A stretch of 33,113 nt of DNA. Origin: Alphaproteobacteria bacterium (lineage in GTDB: Bacteria > Pseudomonadota > Alphaproteobacteria > WRAU01 > Hepatincolaceae). The stretch spans positions 1-33,113 of the forward strand of contig CANHGT010000006.1 of NCBI GenBank assembly GCA_947460385.1, read 5' to 3'. Shown here one piece after another: positions 1 to 9,030 of this stretch. Numbering within the stretch: the stretch's first letter is position 1; each line of letters starts with the position of its first letter. The notes under the pieces were generated by a model. The model was not told where the DNA came from and searched no databases. It worked only from the letters and a program-made list of their open reading frames with translations. Both the position numbers and the translations under genes were made by a program.

Positions 1-373
1 AGCTAAAGCTAGAATTATTTATAGTTGCTTCGCAACTTGCGTGTCTTTATAAGGCACAAGCTTAGTGCTACGCACGATGTTTATACAGTTGCTTCGCAAC
101 TTGCGTGTCTTTATAAGGCACAAGTTTAATAGGCTACGCCTATAGTCTATATATAGTCGCCATGCGACTTGCGTGTCTGTTCAGCACAAGTTATGCTAGC
201 TAAAGCTAGAATTATTTATAGTTGCTTCGCAACTTGCGTGTCTTTATAAGGCACAAGCTTAGTGCTACGCACGATGTTTATACAGTTGCTTCGCAACTTG
301 CGTGTCCATACTGGCACAAGTTTAATAGGCTACGCCTATAGTCTATATATAGTCGCCATGCGACTTGCGTGTC
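1..373. repeat. Hairpin-module array on a 197-bp tandem duplication
   Basis: Positions 1-197 recur from 198 onward with a period of 197 bp, differing by a few bases and one 1-bp indel near 307-313; the second copy breaks off after about 373. Each copy holds three submodules of about 65 bp. Every submodule has a short perfect hairpin, an AT-rich spacer of 11-13 bp, a second perfect hairpin, then TTGCGTGTC, a short variable stretch and (usually) GGCACAAG. First hairpins are at 1-10, 65-75, 129-143 and 198-207, 262-272, 325-339. Second hairpins are at 24-36, 88-100, 155-169 and 221-233, 285-297, 351-365. The window starts inside the array, so its true length is unknown. The rest of the gap to the recO stop (374-467) holds one degenerate hairpin (GTTG...CAAC near 391-408) and nothing else I recognise. 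A reading frame at 262-456 crosses the repeats and is not credible as a gene. Confidence 0.9.
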
Positions 374-467
374 TTTTATATTTTGAATATGTTGTCGTTG
401 CTTCAACTTCTTTAGCTTCCTACACTCTGCCTGTTTCTTCTATTAATACAAAATAATGTAACTATAG

Positions 468-1184
468 CTAAAACAAGGTAGCTAGATTTTTTATCAACAA
501 ATTACGCATATTAGGAATTTTTTTGTTATACTCTGTGCAGAAAAATTGTAAAAAATGAGTTGTTATATCTAGTAAATTTAAGATATCTTGAATATTGTTG
601 GGAGTAGTTTTGTTAGTAATAAATTGCGGAATAATAAATAATTTATCTTTATAAGGTTCTCCTACTGTTTTACTAACAGATTTACCACTTTTTGGAGATA
701 AATAGTAAATATCTGGGGCATCAGATACTACGCACTTAGAAAAATCTAAGCCAAAGCCAATATTATTTAATAATAGTAATTCCCAATTAGCGTATAGTAA
801 TAAAAAATCATCTTTAGTTAAATTCGCAATCATGTCTTTGCTATCTAAATAAAAAGGTGTGCTAATCTCTTGCATCGGAATGAATTCTTCTATTAATGAA
901 CACATGGTGGTAAGTGCTAATAACTTGGTATTATTATAAAAAATATTAGCAAGATTACTTTCTTGTAAGTCTACCTTTAAAATGCCTAATTGTTCTTCTA
1001 AACGCACCATTTTAGTTATGCTTAAAATATTGCCTAAAGATAAAACATGTCTAATTTTACTACTGTTGGCTCCTTTCAATAAACCTTTCTGAATGCCATG
1101 CTCTTTTGTAAATAAAGTTAAAATATTGCTACTATCACCAAATTGATATTTTGCAATTAAGATAGCCTCATCATGAATTATCAT
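468..1184 (-). CDS. recO: DNA repair protein RecO
   Basis: RecO helps load RecA on SSB-coated single strands with RecR in the RecF pathway, and anneals strands. The 238-residue product has the family's usual length. It opens with the OB-fold start seen in alphaproteobacterial RecO (DEAI, then FGDSSNILTLFTKEHG, then KGLLKGANS) and has the L-x-x-GN region. The C-terminal half carries the family stretch YYLSPKSGKSVS followed by GEPYKDKLF. The usual zinc-binding cysteine cluster of some RecO proteins is not evident, as in many alphaproteobacterial versions. The ATG lies inside the end of metG (14-bp overlap), so the two are probably translationally coupled. The hairpin array follows the stop codon. 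Confidence 0.93.
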   Translation of the reverse strand: MIIHDEAILIAKYQFGDSSNILTLFTKEHGIQKGLLKGANSSKIRHVLSLGNILSITKMVRLEEQLGILKVDLQESNLANIFYNNTKLLALTTMCSLIEEFIPMQEISTPFYLDSKDMIANLTKDDFLLLYANWELLLLNNIGFGLDFSKCVVSDAPDIYYLSPKSGKSVSKTVGEPYKDKLFIIPQFITNKTTPNNIQDILNLLDITTHFLQFFCTEYNKKIPNMRNLLIKNLATLF

Positions 1185-2712
1185 TGCTGTCTATATATTT
1201 TTCAAATACTATTACAGGGGCATTAACTACGTGATTATTTTCTATAAGGCTGTTAAAATCAATAAAACTACGCTTTGTTTCATTAATATTAAGTTGATCT
1301 AAAATCTTTTTAGCCGAACTTGGCATAACGGGTTGCATTAGCAGTGATACTCTACGTAAAATTTCGCACACCACATATAATACACTAAGTGCTTCTTCGT
1401 GTTGCTCTGCTTTTATTAATTTCCAAGGAGCCATTTCATTAATGTAAAAATTACCATATTTAATTAGTTGCATTACGCAGTCTATATAGTTTAATAAGTC
1501 TTGATTATCTATATAGTTTCGGCATTTTTCTAATGTGTGATTAGTGTCATTTATGATTTCTGTTTGCTTCTCACTTAATTTTACATTTACCAAAGTGCTA
1601 TCAAAAGATTTGTTTAAGATAGAAATAGTGCGTTGCAACAAGTTTCCATATTCATTAGCTAATTCATTGTTAATGCGAGATACAATATTATTGTGTGAAA
1701 TATCTCCATCGCTACCAAAAGATATCTCTTTAAATAAAAAATACCTTATGTTATCTAGTCCATATTTATCTATTAACTGTTTGGGATCTATAGCATTACC
1801 TAAAGATTTAGAAATTTTTTCCCCTTCATTTAGCCACCAACCATGTGCAAATATTTTCTTTGGTAGTGGTAAATTGGCTCCCATTAAAAATGCAGGCCAA
1901 AAAACAGCATGAAATCTAATTATGTCTTTGCCAACCACATGAATTGCTTGCTCCCAATAATTCTGTAATTGCTCGGTTTTAGCAGGATAGCCTAAGGCAC
2001 TAATATAGTTTGTGAGTGCATCTAACCAAACATAAATAACATGTTTGTTGTTATTTGGCACTGGAATGCCCCAATTAAAATTATCTCTAGATATAGATAA
2101 ATCTTTCAAGCCTGATTTTACAAAACTTACCACCTCATTATACCTAGATTTAGGAGAAATAAAATTGGGATTCTTTGCGTAAAAATCTAAAAGTTTATCT
2201 TGAAATGATGATAATTTAAAAAAATAACTATCTTGTTCTAACCACTCAACCGTAGCTCCTGATGGAGCAAGCTTTGTACCATCTTCTTTAGTGGTTAACT
2301 CAGCTTCTGCGTAGAAGCATTCATCTCTTAATGCATACCAACCTGAATATTTATCTAAGTAGATACAGGAGTTGTCTTCTAGTGTTTGCCATAAGTGTTG
2401 AACTGCTTTTTTGTGCCTTTCTTCTGTTGTTCTAATAAAGTCGTTATTACTAAGATTTAAAAGCGGTGTTAATTCTTTAAAAAATACAGATACTTCATTA
2501 ACAAATTCTTGCGGGGTTTTATTTTTTGCAATGGCTGATTTTTCTACTTTTTGCCCATGTTCATCGGTGCCTGTTAAAAAAATAGTTTCATATCCATCTA
2601 AATGTTTAAATCTAGATAAAATATCTGCCGATAAGCTAGTATAAGCATGACCAATATGAGGGCGGTCGTTTACATAGTAAATAGGGGTAGTAATGTAGTA
2701 AAATTTTTTCAT
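1171..2712 (-). CDS. metG: Methionyl-tRNA synthetase
   Basis: Charges tRNA-Met with methionine in the cytoplasm. The 513-residue class I synthetase has the HIGH signature at about residues 19-22 and the KMSKS loop as KISKS at about 299-303. The connective region has CFYAEAEL rather than a full four-cysteine zinc knuckle, as in the shorter alphaproteobacterial type, and there is no C-terminal tRNA-binding (Trbp111-like) domain. I place the start at the ATG at 2712; a TTG two codons upstream (2718) is also in frame, but the product then starts MKKFYYITTPIYY as expected for the family. The 3' end overlaps recO by 14 bp. Confidence 0.95.
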   Translation of the reverse strand: MKKFYYITTPIYYVNDRPHIGHAYTSLSADILSRFKHLDGYETIFLTGTDEHGQKVEKSAIAKNKTPQEFVNEVSVFFKELTPLLNLSNNDFIRTTEERHKKAVQHLWQTLEDNSCIYLDKYSGWYALRDECFYAEAELTTKEDGTKLAPSGATVEWLEQDSYFFKLSSFQDKLLDFYAKNPNFISPKSRYNEVVSFVKSGLKDLSISRDNFNWGIPVPNNNKHVIYVWLDALTNYISALGYPAKTEQLQNYWEQAIHVVGKDIIRFHAVFWPAFLMGANLPLPKKIFAHGWWLNEGEKISKSLGNAIDPKQLIDKYGLDNIRYFLFKEISFGSDGDISHNNIVSRINNELANEYGNLLQRTISILNKSFDSTLVNVKLSEKQTEIINDTNHTLEKCRNYIDNQDLLNYIDCVMQLIKYGNFYINEMAPWKLIKAEQHEEALSVLYVVCEILRRVSLLMQPVMPSSAKKILDQLNINETKRSFIDFNSLIENNHVVNAPVIVFEKYIDSNDNS

Positions 2713-2798
2713 AAACAACCTATAATAAAAAGAAAAGCCAACATTAATATAATTAATACATTAAAATAGTATAAATGAAAATATCATAATAATCAAAA

Positions 2799-3602
2799 TT
2801 ATTTTATTTTATTGTGTTGATTAATAATTATGTATTTTCCTTCTACATTGTTGATATCTAGTAGTAAAGACTTAGTATTTTTAGGTATTTTTTTTAAGGA
2901 TAATTTAAAAGCTAACAAAGAACCTGTAACATTAATTATTACTTCGTCAAAATGCTTTTTAAAGATTTCTTCTAATTCATCAATTGTTCTATCTTTATTA
3001 AACCATATTTTATGATGATTCTGATAGTGAATAAATTCTTGAGCTTTTTTACGATGATTTATATCTTGCCCAACAATGGTAAAGCCAAAAATTGTGCCAC
3101 CGTTGTTTAGTAAAGACTTCATGTTTATTAAAAAATTTTCAATTTGTTCCAAACTGCGTATTTCATCAAGCACTAAAGACAATGATATAGAATCAACTTT
3201 TGTAGATAATTCTAATTCATCTTTAGTAATATCTATATTGCATGTTTCAATAGTGCAGAGGGTACCTTGAAAAACATGGGGAAACAAATTTAAAACTTTT
3301 GGATTTTTATCTATTCCTAAAATTATAGGGTAGTTGTCGTACAATCTATGGGTATTTTCAATAAATATGCCATAAAAAGTATTAACTTCTATGTGCCTGT
3401 TATCTATAAAAATATAATGACCACGTAGATATGTTAGTGAACAATTAAAAGTTTTTTTAAAAAAGCTTTGAGTTTTATATTGTTTAATTTTTAAATCTAA
3501 AGAGACAAATATTAGCCCTAAACCTTCAAAAACAGAAAGCCAAACATCTTTATAATTTCGCATGCCCGAGAACAAGTTGTCAAATCTAAAGAAGTTAAAC
3601 AT
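2799..3602 (-). CDS. Class I SAM-methyltransferase-like protein, degenerate motif I
   Basis: The product is 267 residues from the ATG at 3602 (a TTG two codons upstream, at 3608, is also possible). The C-terminal half resembles class I SAM-dependent methyltransferases: IDKNP fits the acidic end of strand 2, VDSISLSLVLDEI fits the motif around strand 4, and LLNNGGTIFGFTIVG fits the strand 5 post-motif. After that comes WFNKDRTIDELEEIFKKHF and a closing hydrophobic strand, as in this family. The N-terminal half, where the glycine-rich SAM loop should lie before LYDNYPIILGIDKNP, shows no GxGxG. Either the loop has diverged or the enzyme has lost SAM binding. The substrate is unknown. It stands alone between metG (80 bp downstream) and a terminator. 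Confidence 0.6.
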   Translation of the reverse strand: MFNFFRFDNLFSGMRNYKDVWLSVFEGLGLIFVSLDLKIKQYKTQSFFKKTFNCSLTYLRGHYIFIDNRHIEVNTFYGIFIENTHRLYDNYPIILGIDKNPKVLNLFPHVFQGTLCTIETCNIDITKDELELSTKVDSISLSLVLDEIRSLEQIENFLINMKSLLNNGGTIFGFTIVGQDINHRKKAQEFIHYQNHHKIWFNKDRTIDELEEIFKKHFDEVIINVTGSLLAFKLSLKKIPKNTKSLLLDINNVEGKYIIINQHNKIK

Positions 3603-3634
3603 AAACAATACCTACTTTGCAAATAAAATCTAAA

Positions 3635-3669
3635 CCACGAGACATTTTGTTAATAAGAACATCTCGTGG
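3635..3669 (-). terminator. Probable rho-independent terminator after the 86-residue gene
   Basis: CCACGAGA at 3635-3642 is the exact inverse complement of TCTCGTGG at 3662-3669, an 8-bp stem with a 19-nt loop. On the minus strand it lies just after the stop codon at 3685 and is followed by a T-rich stretch (TTTAGATTTTATTT). The loop is long, so efficiency is uncertain. Confidence 0.6.
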
Positions 3670-3684
3670 CTTAATTAATTAAGA

Positions 3685-3945
3685 CTACTCTTCTGTCTTA
3701 TTTAAACCAGCAGCTTCTTGCATTTTAGCAATCATATCTTGATTTTTAGGATCTTTAACAAACACTGCTAAAGCATAAATAAAAGTATTGATTGGTAAAG
3801 CAATAGTTTTAGTTGGTTGTGGAACAACTTTTCCTTGATTTTCCATAACTTGAGATTGATCTTGATTACCCAAAATCAATTTAACAATACCGTTATTAAT
3901 ATTAATAGCAGTAATAGCATCGTAATAAGAAATCTCTTTTTCCAT
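3685..3945 (-). CDS. Small protein of unknown function (86 residues)
   Basis: I do not recognise the family. The product is soluble-looking, with no signal peptide or membrane segment. The first half alternates short beta-prone stretches (ISYYDAITAININ, GIVKLILGN); the second half is probably helical (TFIYALAVFVKD, then a charged tail ending NKTEE). A GGG-containing purine stretch stands 11-14 bp before the ATG. The gene has its own terminator and is divergent from aspS across 223 bp, so it is likely a single transcript. It looks real because of its codon use, its ribosome site and its terminator. It may be a lineage-specific conserved small protein. Confidence 0.7.
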   Translation of the reverse strand: MEKEISYYDAITAININNGIVKLILGNQDQSQVMENQGKVVPQPTKTIALPINTFIYALAVFVKDPKNQDMIAKMQEAAGLNKTEE

Positions 3946-4080
3946 TGTTATATTCCCTTGTGATAAGATTGAAATTAATTACAAGACAATATTTAATATA
4001 TAAAAACTTTAATGTCTATTGTTATAAAAAAAATAAGCATAAAATATCTTATTCTAACAATTAAATTTTTATATAAATAC

Positions 4081-4109
4081 TTGGTTTAATGTATAAAATA
4101 TGATAAGAT
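4081..4109 (+). promoter_or_regulatory. Candidate sigma-70 promoter for aspS
   Basis: TTGGTT (4081-4086), a 17-bp spacer, then TAAGAT (4104-4109), about 60 bp before the aspS ATG. The match is moderate in a very AT-rich region, so chance is a real possibility. Confidence 0.35.
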
Positions 4110-4168
4110 GTCATTATAATTATAATGTTTAATTTTTAATAAAGATTCAATTGGGGTGTATGTAGGTT

Positions 4169-5953
4169 ATGCATGAGTTTAGAACACATAAATGTAATGA
4201 ATTAAGTATAAATAATTTAGACTTAGAAGTTAAATTATCGGGTTGGATACACAGAAAAAGAGACCATGGTAGCTTAATATTTATAGACTTAAGAGATCAT
4301 TATGGCATAACGCAATGTGTTATAGATCAAAGTAATCCTTCTTTTAAATTAGTTGAAGAGAGCAGGGTAGAATCTGTAATTACCGTGGTGGGTAAAGTTA
4401 TTAAAAGAAGTGAAGACACCATTAATTCAGATTTAACTACAGGCTATATTGAAGTTTTAATTTCAGATTATTTAATGGAAAATCCTTCTAAAGTTCTACC
4501 TTTTATGGTGGCAGATCAAGATAACGCTCCCGAAGATATCCGCTTAAAATACCGCTTTTTAGATTTAAGAAGAGAGCATAATCATAAAAATATTATTAAA
4601 AGAGCTCAAATAATTAGCTACCTTAGAAGAAAAATGGAACATTTAGGATTCTTAGAGTTGCAAACTCCAATCCTTACAGCTTCATCGCCTGAAGGAGCAA
4701 GAGATTTCTTAGTTCCAAGTAGAAAACATCCAGGTAAATTTTATGCCTTACCCCAAGCTCCACAGCAATTTAAACAATTGTTCATGACATCGGGCTTTGA
4801 TAAATACTTTCAAATAGCTCCATGCTTTAGAGATGAAGATGCAAGGGCAGACCGTACTCCTGGAGAATTTTATCAATTAGATTTTGAAATGGCTTTTGCC
4901 ACACAAGAAGATATTTTTACAGTATTAGATGATGTTATGTATAACACATTTAAAGAATTTGCAGGAAGCAAAGATGTAACTCCTGCACCATTTCCTAGAA
5001 TACCCTACAAAGAATCTATGTTGAAATATGGTTCAGATAAGCCCGATTTAAGAAATCCTATTGAAATGATTGAAGTAACAGAATATTTTAAGGGAAGTGA
5101 TTTTAGCTTGTTTGCCACTTTGGTTGAAAAAGGTAACTTTGTTCGGGCGATTCCCGCACCAAGTGCATCATCTAAAGCACGTAGTTTTTTTGACAAACTA
5201 AATGATTGGGCGAAAGGTGAAGGGCAAGGGGGATTAGGCTATATTATTTATGATAATGATGGCAATGCCAAAGGTCCTATAGCTTCTAAGCTAACTCAAG
5301 AACAGTTAGACGGCATTAAAAATAAAGCTAATATCAAGAATGGCGACTCTGTCTTTTTTGTATGTGGTAAAGACCTTAAAACTATTAAATTTAGTGGGTT
5401 GGCTCGTAATCGTATTGCTGAAGAATTAGATATTTGTGAAAAAGATATTTTTAAATTTTGTTTCATTGTAGATTTTCCAATGTATGAAATGAATGAAGAG
5501 ACAAATAAAATAGATTTTTCACATAATCCATTTTCTATGCCACAAGGTGGGTTAGAGGCATTAATGAACAAAGACCCATTAGATATTTTAGCATATCAGT
5601 ATGATATTGTTTGTAATGGTATTGAATTGTCTAGTGGTGCGGTTAGGAATCATAAGCCCGAGGTAATGGTTAAAGCCTTTGAACTTGCAGGATATAGCAA
5701 GGAAGACATTGTAGATAGATTCTCTGGTATGTTTAATGCCTTTCATTATGGTGCTCCTCCTCATGGTGGTTCAGCCCCGGGGGTAGATAGAATGGTGATG
5801 TTGCTAACTGACTCTATGAATATTAGAGAAATTATTGCTTTCCCATTAACTCAAACTGGTGAAGATTTAATGATGTCTGCCCCTAATACTGTAGATAAAA
5901 AACAGCTTCAAGAATTACACATCTCTTTGAATTTACCAAAAATCAAAGATTAG
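4169..5953 (+). CDS. aspS: Aspartyl-tRNA synthetase
   Basis: Charges tRNA-Asp, and possibly also tRNA-Asn if the organism uses the amidotransferase route. The 594-residue length is typical of bacterial AspRS. In order: an N-terminal OB-fold anticodon-binding domain ([22 protein letters not shown]), class II motif 1, motif 2 ([23 protein letters not shown], only described here in part as RDEDARADR...EFYQLD), the bacterial GAD insertion domain (residues about 280-420), and motif 3 near the end ([11 protein letters not shown]). The CDS starts at an ATG after a GG-containing site and heads the aspS-xseB-ispA-dxs run; xseB begins 11 bp after its stop. Confidence 0.96.
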   Translation: MHEFRTHKCNELSINNLDLEVKLSGWIHRKRDHGSLIFIDLRDHYGITQCVIDQSNPSFKLVEESRVESVITVVGKVIKRSEDTINSDLTTGYIEVLISDYLMENPSKVLPFMVADQDNAPEDIRLKYRFLDLRREHNHKNIIKRAQIISYLRRKMEHLGFLELQTPILTASSPEGARDFLVPSRKHPGKFYALPQAPQQFKQLFMTSGFDKYFQIAPCFRDEDARADRTPGEFYQLDFEMAFATQEDIFTVLDDVMYNTFKEFAGSKDVTPAPFPRIPYKESMLKYGSDKPDLRNPIEMIEVTEYFKGSDFSLFATLVEKGNFVRAIPAPSASSKARSFFDKLNDWAKGEGQGGLGYIIYDNDGNAKGPIASKLTQEQLDGIKNKANIKNGDSVFFVCGKDLKTIKFSGLARNRIAEELDICEKDIFKFCFIVDFPMYEMNEETNKIDFSHNPFSMPQGGLEALMNKDPLDILAYQYDIVCNGIELSSGAVRNHKPEVMVKAFELAGYSKEDIVDRFSGMFNAFHYGAPPHGGSAPGVDRMVMLLTDSMNIREIIAFPLTQTGEDLMMSAPNTVDKKQLQELHISLNLPKIKD

Positions 5954-5964
5954 GTTGTAGAAGC

Positions 5965-6231
5965 ATGAAAAGGGATATTAATTGGATAGAAATATTAAAT
6001 TCAGAAGATGCTGTTCAATCTATGCACAATGCTAATATATCTTTTGAAGAAGCTTATTCTTATTTACAAGACTTGGTTAATAGCCAAGAAAATGCAAATA
6101 TTTCTTTAGAAGATTCTATAAAAAATTATAAATTAGGAAGAAGTTTAGTAGATTACTGCGAACAAGTGCTAGATAAAGCACGGCATACAATTGAAGATGT
6201 TGTAGAAAGTGAAACTAATAGTACCAAATAA
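5965..6231 (+). CDS. xseB: Exodeoxyribonuclease VII small subunit
   Basis: XseB binds several-fold to the catalytic XseA subunit to form the nuclease that degrades single-stranded DNA. The 88-residue product has the family core from about residue 25: SFEEAYSYLQDLV, then NISLEDSIKNYKLG, then CEQVLDKA with the final helix. The roughly 20-residue N-terminal extension before SFEEA is longer than in many XseB proteins. Its place directly before ispA and dxs is the classic proteobacterial order. Confidence 0.92.
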   Translation: MKRDINWIEILNSEDAVQSMHNANISFEEAYSYLQDLVNSQENANISLEDSIKNYKLGRSLVDYCEQVLDKARHTIEDVVESETNSTK

Positions 6232-6249
6232 TGTTAAGGTTGTAAATTT

Positions 6250-7086
6250 ATGCAAAATATACTGTCATTTGCCAATAATTTAGATGAATACTTAGATGAA
6301 CTTTTATCTATAAAAAATTATCCTTGTTCTAAATTAGCTGAATCTATGAGATATTCAGTTTTAGGCGGTGGCAAAAGAATTAGACCATATTTTCTATATG
6401 TTTTAAGCCTAAGTTTAGGTGGTAATATAAAAGATGTATTATTAATTGGTGCAACAATAGAGATGCTTCATGCTTACACCTTAATTCATGACGATTTACC
6501 TGCAATGGACGATGATGACATAAGGCGAGGTAAACCATCTAATCATAAATTTTTCAATGAGGCAACTGCAATACTGGCAGGAGATGCCTTGCAAACTGAA
6601 GTGTTTTATTACTTAAGTAGTAAGCATCTTCAATTAGATAGTGATATCAAAATAAATATTATTAATGCTTTTTCCGAATATTTAGGTGGTAGAAATTTAA
6701 TTAGTGGGCAATCTCTAGATGTTGATTTTGCAGAAACGAAAGAAACAGCTACCAATATAAAAAATATGGAGACTATTAATTTATTAAAAACAGCTAAATT
6801 TTTTATTTTAATTTGTAAAATAATTAGTTGTATGAATAAATTAAATGAAGAAACAACAAAAAAATTATTACATTATGGTGAAAAAATAGGTCTAATGTTC
6901 CAATTAATAGATGATATAGACGACTATAATAGTTCTAGTGCCAACATGGTTAAATATTTAGGTTTAGATGAATCAATAAGAGTTCTCAAGGTGCTTAATA
7001 TAGAATCTTTACAAATATTAGAAGACTTAAATATTACAGAGGTTGGGGCAATTAATAATATTTTAATGGAAAAATATAATGTATAA
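6250..7086 (+). CDS. ispA: Polyprenyl (farnesyl) diphosphate synthase
   Basis: Condenses isopentenyl and allylic diphosphates, most likely to farnesyl diphosphate for undecaprenyl and quinone side chains. Visible motifs are GGGKRIRP (residues 39-46), the first aspartate-rich motif DDLPAMD (81-87), LLKTAKFF at the allylic site, and the second aspartate-rich motif DDIDD (221-225). The protein is 278 residues, slightly short for IspA. The segment after DDIDD, where the family normally has GK...G.D...K.T, reads YNSSSANMVKYLGLD and lacks most of those lysines, so the C-terminal lobe is diverged. The gene overlaps dxs by 8 bp, supporting coupled translation. Confidence 0.9.
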   Translation: MQNILSFANNLDEYLDELLSIKNYPCSKLAESMRYSVLGGGKRIRPYFLYVLSLSLGGNIKDVLLIGATIEMLHAYTLIHDDLPAMDDDDIRRGKPSNHKFFNEATAILAGDALQTEVFYYLSSKHLQLDSDIKINIINAFSEYLGGRNLISGQSLDVDFAETKETATNIKNMETINLLKTAKFFILICKIISCMNKLNEETTKKLLHYGEKIGLMFQLIDDIDDYNSSSANMVKYLGLDESIRVLKVLNIESLQILEDLNITEVGAINNILMEKYNV

Positions 7087-8938
7087 ATATTTAGACAGCA
7101 TTAATGAACCACGAGATGTTAAAAAAATTGACACTGAAAATTTGCCTGTTTTATGCAGTGAAATTAGGGATTTCATCATTAAGTCTGTTAATTATACAGG
7201 GGGGCATTTAGGCTCATCTTTGGGCTGTACAGAGCTGTGTGTGGCTTTACACAAAGTATTTAATGCACCGCAAGATAAAATAATATTTGATATTGGGCAT
7301 CAATCTTATGCACACAAAATTATTACCAAAAGAAAAGATAAATTTTCAACTTTGCGTCAAGAGGGTGGTTTGTCGGGATTCTCTTGTCCACAGGAAAGTG
7401 AGTACGATCTTTTTACAGGAGGGCATAGCTCGGCATCACTATCACAAGCTATTGGTTTGAAAATGGCATTGGAACAACAGGGTGATAAATCTTCTGTGAT
7501 AAATATTATTGGTGATGCAGCAATAGGCTCGGGAGTATCCCTTGAAGCAATAAATCATTTAGGTACTTTAGATTCAAAAGTTATTGTTATTTTAAATGAT
7601 AATAATATGTCTATTTCTAAAACTACAGGTGCATTAAGTGCATATTTTTCTAAAATTAAATTCACAGATTCATATTTTTATGCAAAAGAATTAACCGATA
7701 AACTTTTAAGTAAAATGCCCGATGTTTTAACGGGGTTAACCTCACATGTAAAAAGAGCTATTCGTAGTAATGCCCAATCTAATTTGTTTGAAGAGCTAGG
7801 ATTTAGTTATTACGGACCAATTGATGGTCATGATGTTGTTAGCTTGGTTGATATTCTTGAGCATTTTAAAAATCATGATTATCATAAGCCAATATTGTTG
7901 CACCTAATTACAGAAAAAGGTAAGGGAGCCGATAAATTAGAGCAATCTAAAGATTGTTTTCATGGAGTAGAAGGAGAGCTTAATGCAATTGGCACTGGGG
8001 TTGTAAAAGTTGCTAATACTAAGGTTTGTGTAGATGAGCTAATTAAATTAGTACAATGCGATGAAAAAATCATTTGTATTACTGCTGCTATGTTGCATGG
8101 TACAGGGCTTATAAATTTAAAGAATATGTATCCAAATAAAGTGATAGATGTTGGTATAGCAGAACAACATGCAGTATCTCTTGCTTCTGGTTTAGCTAAG
8201 GGTGGCTTAAAACCATTTGTATGTATTTATTCAACTTTTATGCAAAGAGCTTACGATCAAGTTATTCATGATGTTAATATAGATTCTTTGCCTGTACGCT
8301 TTATAATGGATAGAGCAGGCTTTGTAGGGGCAGATGGTTATACTCATGTAGGCATGTTTGATTATTCTATGTTTGGAAATTTACCCAACTCTGTTTTTAT
8401 GGTTCCTAGTTGTCAGACTGATATTATTTCCATGCTTCATTTAATGAATAATATAAATAATAAGCCCTCTTTTATAAGATTCTCTAAAGAAAAATATCCT
8501 GTTTCTAGTAATTTATTGGTTGAAGAGGTTATTGAAATAGGTAAGGGAAAAATTTTAAAACAAGGTAAAAAATTAGCAGTAATAGGTCTTGGCGAGGTGC
8601 TTGCCGATGTTCTTTCTGCCTCTAAGATATTGCTAGGTGATGGTATAGATATTACTGTGGTTGATGCCCGATTTTTAAACCCTATAGATGAAAAATTAAT
8701 AGTAGAAATTGCAAATACACATGATTATATTGTAACCATAGAGGAAAGCTTAGGTTCTGTTTTTGGTAACAAAGTATTATCTGTTATTAATAATTATAAA
8801 TTATTAAATAAAATTAAAATACATTGTGCGTGTATTCCTTGTAAATATATAGATCAAGGTAGTATAGAATATCAGAAAAAACAAGCTTATATTAGTACTG
8901 AACAAATTGCAGAGTTTATTAAGGATTTTCTGAAATAA
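7079..8938 (+). CDS. dxs: 1-deoxy-D-xylulose-5-phosphate synthase
   Basis: Thiamine diphosphate enzyme making DXP from pyruvate and glyceraldehyde 3-phosphate, the first step of the MEP isoprenoid pathway. The 619-residue length is normal. The order is as expected: GHLGSSLG near residue 42, DIGHQSYAHK (71-80), GGLSGF, GGHSSAS, the TPP-binding motif beginning GDA (145-147), NDNNMSIS, then the pyrimidine-domain catalytic Glu in IAEQHAV (near 362) and YSTFMQRAYDQVIHD. The TPP motif reads GDAAIGSG where most DXS proteins have GDG. The start ATG lies inside the end of ispA. Confidence 0.96.
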   Translation: MYKYLDSINEPRDVKKIDTENLPVLCSEIRDFIIKSVNYTGGHLGSSLGCTELCVALHKVFNAPQDKIIFDIGHQSYAHKIITKRKDKFSTLRQEGGLSGFSCPQESEYDLFTGGHSSASLSQAIGLKMALEQQGDKSSVINIIGDAAIGSGVSLEAINHLGTLDSKVIVILNDNNMSISKTTGALSAYFSKIKFTDSYFYAKELTDKLLSKMPDVLTGLTSHVKRAIRSNAQSNLFEELGFSYYGPIDGHDVVSLVDILEHFKNHDYHKPILLHLITEKGKGADKLEQSKDCFHGVEGELNAIGTGVVKVANTKVCVDELIKLVQCDEKIICITAAMLHGTGLINLKNMYPNKVIDVGIAEQHAVSLASGLAKGGLKPFVCIYSTFMQRAYDQVIHDVNIDSLPVRFIMDRAGFVGADGYTHVGMFDYSMFGNLPNSVFMVPSCQTDIISMLHLMNNINNKPSFIRFSKEKYPVSSNLLVEEVIEIGKGKILKQGKKLAVIGLGEVLADVLSASKILLGDGIDITVVDARFLNPIDEKLIVEIANTHDYIVTIEESLGSVFGNKVLSVINNYKLLNKIKIHCACIPCKYIDQGSIEYQKKQAYISTEQIAEFIKDFLK

Positions 8939-9030
8939 GTATATTTAATAGTAATTGTCTATAAAAAACAGTTGTATAATCAACCAAATAAGTTAATAGA
9001 TTGTTAATTATTTTATTTTACAATGTTTAC

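Noticed and set aside
1-373. CRISPR array
   Set aside because: Units are tandem copies with the same intervening sequence; there are no unique spacers and no cas genes in the window.
262-456. Open frame of 64 codons across the hairpin array
   Set aside because: Its sequence is made of the repeat modules, it has no ribosome site, and its counterpart in the first repeat copy is not kept as a gene.
1544-1912. 122-codon open frame on the plus strand inside metG
   Set aside because: It lies fully within metG in antisense, and metG is unambiguous by its motifs.
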